Source: W-Chloroflexi-9 sp045863195 (lineage in GTDB: Bacteria; Chloroflexota; Dehalococcoidia; UBA2979). Taken from it: a stretch of DNA of 64,000 bases. The notes under the pieces were generated by a model, which saw nothing but the letters and a program-made list of their open reading frames with translations, was not told where the DNA came from and ran no database searches. Shown here piece by piece: positions 60,165 through 64,000 of this stretch. The position numbers were made by a program, and so were the translations under genes. Location of the stretch: the NCBI GenBank assembly GCA_045863195.1, contig BTUI01000007.1:86080-150079 (forward strand). The letters are read 5' to 3'. Numbering within the stretch: position 1 is the stretch's first letter; the number at the start of each line of letters is the position of its first letter.

Positions 60165-61523
60165 ATGGACGGTGAGCTCGTGTTTAGCGTCGTCGGCGGT
60201 GAAGCGCACCGCGCGAGGCGGATATCACTGGCGGAAGCTGGGCTACGCGAGCGTGACCATCTTCAGGAGTGGATCCGTGGCAACCCAGAGATCCTCGGCC
60301 CTGACGTCCGGATCGTGACCTTCGAGTTCGCCGGTTGGCAGAGTCGATCTGGCTCCGAGTTCGACCGCCTCGACCTGCTGGGAATCGATACCGACGGACG
60401 CCTCATCGTCGCGGAACTCAAGCGAGGCATCGCCCCCGACACAGTCGAAATGCAGGCGGTGAAGTACGCCGCGTTCGCCTCGCGCTTCAGCCCGGACACA
60501 CTCGCGGCAAGCCACGCTGCTTACCTCACGAAGGTTGAAGGCGTGCTGGTCTCCAAAGACGACGCGCTGGTCCGCCTGCAGCAACATGTCGGTGGCGAGT
60601 TGGATATCGAGCAGCTCCGCCGCCCCCGGATAGTGCTGGTCGCGGCGGGCTTTCCCCCGCAAGTCTCAGCCGCAGCGGTCTGGCTGGGCGAAATGGGCGT
60701 CGAGGTCACGCTGGTGGAGTTTGGGGCCTATCGCACCGAGTCCGAAGTCGTCCTGACGGTCTCACAACTCTGGCCGCTCCCGGATGTCGAGGACTTCACA
60801 ATCTCACCGAGACAGGCCGAGGTTCGGGCCGCGGAGGAACGCACCGTACGCAATCGTGAGGCCCGCGCAGTAACGACCCTGCTCGACGAAGGGCTCATTG
60901 AGGACGGCACCCACCTGCGGATGAGCACGGCACCGGTGCGCTCGCGTCTTCGCGAGGCGATCGAGCGCTGGATAGCGGAGGAGCCGAGCCGGGGTGGTGC
61001 GACCTGGCGGACAGACAGCAGGACACCGCTCATCTGGTCACTCGATGGCACCGCCTGGAGCCCCACCGGCCTCGCGAAAGAGATCGTGACGCGCGCAACG
61101 GGAGAGCAGTTCCCCGTCATCCCCGGCCCGAGATGCTGGGTGCTGAACGACGGGCGTTCATTGTCCGAACTCGCAGGTTTCGGACGGCCAGCGGGTCGAG
61201 ACTGGTCGGACCTGCATCGCCTCGTGGCATCGATCCGCCCGGGTGAGTGGACTACTTACGGCGACCTTGCGGAGGTCGTGGGGAGCGCGGCGAGATCTGT
61301 AGGACAACACGTCACCAGTTGCGCTGCGTGCGCGAATGCCTATCGCGTGCTCACCGTCGACGGTACGGTTGCCGACCAGTTCCGCTGGCGGGACGAAACG
61401 GACGAACGGACTCCGCGGGAGGTGCTCGAAGCGGAAGGGATCGAGTTCGTCGCAGGAAGGGCCAGTCAGCACGGCCGCCTGGATGCTCACGCACTGCGGC
61501 GGCGTTTGAACGAGACTAAGTAA
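60165..61523 (+). CDS. PD-(D/E)XK nuclease / RAMA-like / ATL fusion protein
   Basis: A 452-residue protein with three parts. Residues ~20-200 form a NucS-like nuclease: 'DRLDLLGIDTDGRLIVAELKRG' gives Asp70, Glu84 and Lys86, with a Gln97 helix. Residues ~235-337 resemble a RAMA/DUF4357 module ('DGTAWSPTGLAKEIV', 'CWVLNDGRSLSEL'). Residues ~345-428 match the DNA-binding half of O6-methylguanine methyltransferase: Tyr365, the Arg finger Arg377 in 'ARSVGQHV', but Ala392 in place of the acceptor Cys (NAYRV for PCHRV), as in alkyltransferase-like proteins. It may cut near modified or alkylated DNA. Third codon positions look more A/T-rich than in neighbours. The ATG follows GGGAGGCAACG. Confidence 0.72.
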   Translation: MDGELVFSVVGGEAHRARRISLAEAGLRERDHLQEWIRGNPEILGPDVRIVTFEFAGWQSRSGSEFDRLDLLGIDTDGRLIVAELKRGIAPDTVEMQAVKYAAFASRFSPDTLAASHAAYLTKVEGVLVSKDDALVRLQQHVGGELDIEQLRRPRIVLVAAGFPPQVSAAAVWLGEMGVEVTLVEFGAYRTESEVVLTVSQLWPLPDVEDFTISPRQAEVRAAEERTVRNREARAVTTLLDEGLIEDGTHLRMSTAPVRSRLREAIERWIAEEPSRGGATWRTDSRTPLIWSLDGTAWSPTGLAKEIVTRATGEQFPVIPGPRCWVLNDGRSLSELAGFGRPAGRDWSDLHRLVASIRPGEWTTYGDLAEVVGSAARSVGQHVTSCAACANAYRVLTVDGTVADQFRWRDETDERTPREVLEAEGIEFVAGRASQHGRLDAHALRRRLNETK

Positions 61524-61535
61524 CACTCCCTGCGA

Positions 61536-61646
61536 CCGGCGCAGCCGTGTCGCATCCGAGGCGGGGGCGAAGGCCTCGATGGGGGTGCAACCCCCATCGA
61601 ATGTCATCCCCCTCTCCCGATGGGAGAGGGGGCAGGGGGTGAGGGG
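61536..61646 (-). repeat. Dispersed palindromic repeat, copy 2 (inverted)
   Basis: The reverse complement of copy 1: TCGATGGGGG-TGCAA-CCCCCATCGA (61576-61600) and CCCCCTCTCCC-GAT-GGGAGAGGGGG (61608-61632). Relative to copy 1, one stem changes G to T and its partner C to A, so pairing is kept. The rest of the 229-bp spacer after the nuclease has another stem (CCGCCGC/GCGGCGG), and no gene is seen. Confidence 0.8.
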
Positions 61647-61752
61647 CCGCCGCGCAGCGGCGGACAGCAGCGTGAAACGCCGCATCGTGCGCGTCGCGAA
61701 GATCGAGGGCATCCCGCCCGCCACGCGCTTCGCCAGACTCAGCGTGAGCGCC

Positions 61753-62328
61753 CTACCCCGGCTCACCCATCATCGACCGGATCGAGGGCGGGACGTTGCC
61801 GCCGACGGGGGCGGACCAGTCGCGTGCGTGGCGCATGCGGATCGAGGACCAGTGGAGCGTGGTCTGCTCCCACAGGAACTGGAGCGGCGTCAGACGGTCG
61901 AGCACGCGCAGTTCGACGCCCTGCTCGCGTAGCGCCTCGATCGGATCGTCGATCACGTCGACGCGTTCCGGCACCACCGTCGCGCGCGACACCCACATCC
62001 CGGCATCGTCCAGCGACTCGAACGCCGCATCGGGCAGCGCGTAGCGGTAGAGGCGCGCCGAGCGCAGCCGCTCCAGCCAGGCGTACTCGATGTGGGCGAG
62101 CGCGCGCGCCTCGGAGTGGCCGAACCAGCGCTCGCGGTCAGCCTCGGTGGTCGTCGGCAGCGGCCAGAGGAGAACGCGCGGGCAGTCGCGCGGGAACAGG
62201 TACATGAACTGGTGCGGCTCATCGATCGCCCACACGAGCGGCACCGTGATCTCCGGCCGCGAGGGCATCGTGCGCGGCTCGAACCGCCCGATGCCGGGCT
62301 CCTCCGAGAAGTGGTAGAGGACGGGCAT
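61753..62328 (-). CDS. DUF6886-family protein
   Basis: A 191-residue soluble protein. 'LYHFSEEPGIGRFEPR', 'PLVWAIDEPHQFMYLFPRDCPRV' and 'LYRYALPDAAFESLDDAGMWVSRATVVP' match the uncharacterised DUF6886 family as I remember it. The HFSE start recalls ADP-ribosyltransferase-like toxin folds, but no triad is clear. It starts 30 bases after the thiolase-like gene, on the same strand. Confidence 0.65.
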   Translation of the reverse strand: MPVLYHFSEEPGIGRFEPRTMPSRPEITVPLVWAIDEPHQFMYLFPRDCPRVLLWPLPTTTEADRERWFGHSEARALAHIEYAWLERLRSARLYRYALPDAAFESLDDAGMWVSRATVVPERVDVIDDPIEALREQGVELRVLDRLTPLQFLWEQTTLHWSSIRMRHARDWSAPVGGNVPPSIRSMMGEPG

Positions 62329-62357
62329 CGCGCGTCGGCCCTCGACGGTGGCGGCTG

Positions 62358-63512
62358 CTACTGGTTGCCGAGGATCAGCGTGGCGGTGGCGGAGAACATG
62401 CCGCCCGGCGCGTGCACCAGCGACGTACGCACGCCGTCCACCTGCGCCGCCGCCTCGCCTCGCAACTGACGGACGGCCTCCTGGATCGCGAACATCCCGT
62501 ACATCCCGGTGTGCGTGTAGGAGAGGCCGCCGCCGTTCGTGTTCACCGGCAGCGTGCCGCCGGGGGCGGAACGCATCTCCGCGAACCACGGGCCGCCCTC
62601 GCCCGGCTTCATGAAGCCCAGCGCCTCCATCGCGTAGATCGGCGTGTGCGAGAAGGCGTCGTAGAGCATCAGGTGGTCGATGGCGGAGTGGTCCACGTCC
62701 GCCATGCGGAACGCCTCCGGCCCGGTGATGCGCGCGGCGGCGGTCCACTCCGTGAAGTCCCACATCTGCGAGATGTTCGTGTGCTGCACCGCCTCGCCGC
62801 GGCCGAGCACCCACACCGGCGGCTTCGGGAAGTCGCGCGCGCGCGCCTCCGACACCAGCACCAGCGCGCCGCCGCCGTCCGTGACCAGGCAGCAGTTGAG
62901 CAGCCGCAGCGGCCACGCGATCAGCCGGCTCGCCAGCACGTCCTCGACGGTGATCGGCTCGCGCATCATCGCCCGAGGGTTCCGCTCCGCCCACTGGCGC
63001 GTGGCGACGGAGACGGCGGCCAGGTGCTCCTCGGTCGTGCCGTAGCGCGCCATGTGCGCGGCGATCGGCACGGAGAACATGGTCGGCGGGCCGAAGGTGC
63101 CGAAGGGCGCGTCGAACTGGCCGCCGGGCGTCGCGTCGACGCGGCCGGGGCCGGCCGCGCCCACCCTCGAGCGCCCCGACTCGCCGTGCGTGACCAGCAC
63201 CACGTCCGCGTACCCCGCCGCGATCGCGGCGACGGCGTGGCCGACGTGCATGAGGAACGAGCCGCCACCCACGGCGGTGCCGTCCACCCATCGAGGCATG
63301 ATGCCCAGATACTCGGTCAGCGCGGCCGGGGAGACGCCCGCCGTGGCGATGCCGTCCACCTCGTCCAGCGTCAGGCCGGCGTCGCGCAGCGCGTTGAAGG
63401 CGGACTCCGCGTGCAGTTGCAGCACGGAGTGGTTGGGCAGCACGCCGACGGTGTCGGTCTCGGCCGCGCCGACGATGGCGACTCTGTGGCGGAGTTCGCG
63501 GCTGTCGAACAT
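62358..63512 (-). CDS. Thiolase-like protein (SCP-x/lipid-transfer type)
   Basis: A 384-residue thiolase-fold protein of the SCP-x-like group. The N-terminal thiolase Cys region reads 'VGGGSFLMHVGHAVAAI', with no cysteine at the expected position, while 'NTNGGGLSYTHTG' retains the C-terminal Gly-rich loop. Such proteins pair with a DUF35 partner to act as aldolases or thiolases in steroid and branched-chain degradation. The DUF35 gene lies seven bases upstream, so both are likely one complex. Confidence 0.82.
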   Translation of the reverse strand: MFDSRELRHRVAIVGAAETDTVGVLPNHSVLQLHAESAFNALRDAGLTLDEVDGIATAGVSPAALTEYLGIMPRWVDGTAVGGGSFLMHVGHAVAAIAAGYADVVLVTHGESGRSRVGAAGPGRVDATPGGQFDAPFGTFGPPTMFSVPIAAHMARYGTTEEHLAAVSVATRQWAERNPRAMMREPITVEDVLASRLIAWPLRLLNCCLVTDGGGALVLVSEARARDFPKPPVWVLGRGEAVQHTNISQMWDFTEWTAAARITGPEAFRMADVDHSAIDHLMLYDAFSHTPIYAMEALGFMKPGEGGPWFAEMRSAPGGTLPVNTNGGGLSYTHTGMYGMFAIQEAVRQLRGEAAAQVDGVRTSLVHAPGGMFSATATLILGNQ

Positions 63513-63519
63513 GGCGCGC

Positions 63520-63939
63520 CTACCCCTGCACCAGCCGCCACGAGGGCAGCGTGATCGCGTCGTTCACATCGTCGAAGTCGATCTGCACCTCGGCGCCTAC
63601 GGGGAGCGATGCCGGGGTGGGGTCGTCGATGCCGACGAGGTTCGTCATCATCCGCCCGCCCTCGGTCATCTCGACCACGGCCAGGACGTAGGGCGTGGGG
63701 AAGGCCGGGGGGCCGCGATGCACGATGACGTAGGAGGCGAGGTTGCCGCGCCCGGAGGCGGTGAACCACTCCACGTCCTGCGAGTGGCAGCCGGGGTACG
63801 GGCAGAACGGCCGAGGGTAGAAGTAGGCGCGGTGGCAGGCGCGGCAGCGCTGGAGGCGCAACTCGTGGCGCTTCAGCCCGTCCCAGTACTCGCGCGTCTC
63901 CGGCGTCGGCGCCGGCAGCGGCCGTGGCGGCGTGGTCAT
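63520..63939 (-). CDS. DUF35 OB-fold zinc-ribbon protein
   Basis: A 139-residue protein, partner of the thiolase-like gene. The rubredoxin-like zinc ribbon is CRACHRAYFYPRPFCPYPGC (about 32-51), followed by an OB-fold ('GNLASYVIVHRGPPAFPTPYVLAVVEM') that binds acyl-CoA. Pairs of this kind form (ChsH2-like/Ltp2-like) aldolase complexes. The ATG at 63939 was chosen because GGGAGCGACGCG precedes it; an earlier ATG at 63972 adds 11 residues without support. Confidence 0.87.
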   Translation of the reverse strand: MTTPPRPLPAPTPETREYWDGLKRHELRLQRCRACHRAYFYPRPFCPYPGCHSQDVEWFTASGRGNLASYVIVHRGPPAFPTPYVLAVVEMTEGGRMMTNLVGIDDPTPASLPVGAEVQIDFDDVNDAITLPSWRLVQG

Positions 63940-64000
63940 CGCGTCGCTCCCCTCGGGCGTCCCGAGGGGCATGCTACCGCGTCTACCGCAGCAGCGAGAT

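Overview
The window is a high-GC bacterial chromosome segment, densely coded on both strands, with no rRNA, tRNA or CRISPR seen. It looks like a member of the Chloroflexota, possibly a Dehalococcoidia/Tepidiforma-like lineage. This is inference. It rests on Ala/Thr/Pro-rich linkers in several secreted proteins, the paired ECF sigma and FecR-type proteins, and abundant acyl-CoA enzymes (acyl-CoA dehydrogenases, fused CaiB transferase, MaoC pair, thiolase/DUF35 pair). A single housekeeping marker search would settle it.

Layout. 1-9.4 kb: small conserved proteins (FmdB, macrodomain, DUF4170, DUF2795), an FKBP lipoprotein, oligoribonuclease, a CBS protein, RsgA, enoyl-CoA hydratase, a lipoprotein, DinB, a hydrolase, a YceI protein and a methyltransferase. 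9.4-20.6 kb: two acyl-CoA dehydrogenases, a phospholipase A2-like secreted protein, an Lhr-type helicase, a hydrolase, a VOC protein, an SDR lacking its catalytic Tyr/Lys, and an MFS protein. 20.8-24.2 kb: a copper operon (HMA protein, CsoR, CopA) with a recognisable CsoR operator. 24.2-34.5 kb: two MFS exporters, two hydrolases, an Eis-like acetyltransferase, a tandem CaiB fusion, a methyltransferase and a two-gene MaoC dehydratase. 34.7-41.0 kb: a ferric iron ABC transporter split into two loci around an FAD oxidoreductase, a nucleotidyltransferase and a 35-residue membrane peptide. 41.0-49.1 kb: two ClpS-family genes, a DUF1761 protein, an acyl-CoA ligase, a TauE/SafE exporter split in two half-genes, MFS proteins, an RF-like GGQ protein and ArgC. 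49.2-54.0 kb: an ECF sigma with a coupled leader ORF, its FecR-like partner and a lamin-tail surface protein. 54.0-58.0 kb: alcohol dehydrogenase, hydroxyacid dehydrogenase and an ABC exporter. 58.0-61.7 kb: a repeat-rich accessory island. 61.7-64 kb: a DUF6886 protein and a thiolase/DUF35 pair.

The most unusual locus is 60165-61523. It encodes a predicted PD-(D/E)XK nuclease joined to a RAMA/DUF4357-like segment and an alkyltransferase-like (ATL) domain without the acceptor cysteine. This suggests a nuclease that reads damaged or modified DNA. It lies in a three-gene block bounded by two inverted copies of a ~110-bp repeat whose hairpins show compensatory changes.

Regulatory reading: most genes have GGAGG-type ribosome sites. 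At least four (orn, a small membrane protein, a ClpS-like gene, an acyl-CoA ligase) instead have a TANNNT box ending 6-7 bases before the start codon, which suggests leaderless transcription. Stem-loop terminators with 10-12 bp perfect stems lie between many units.
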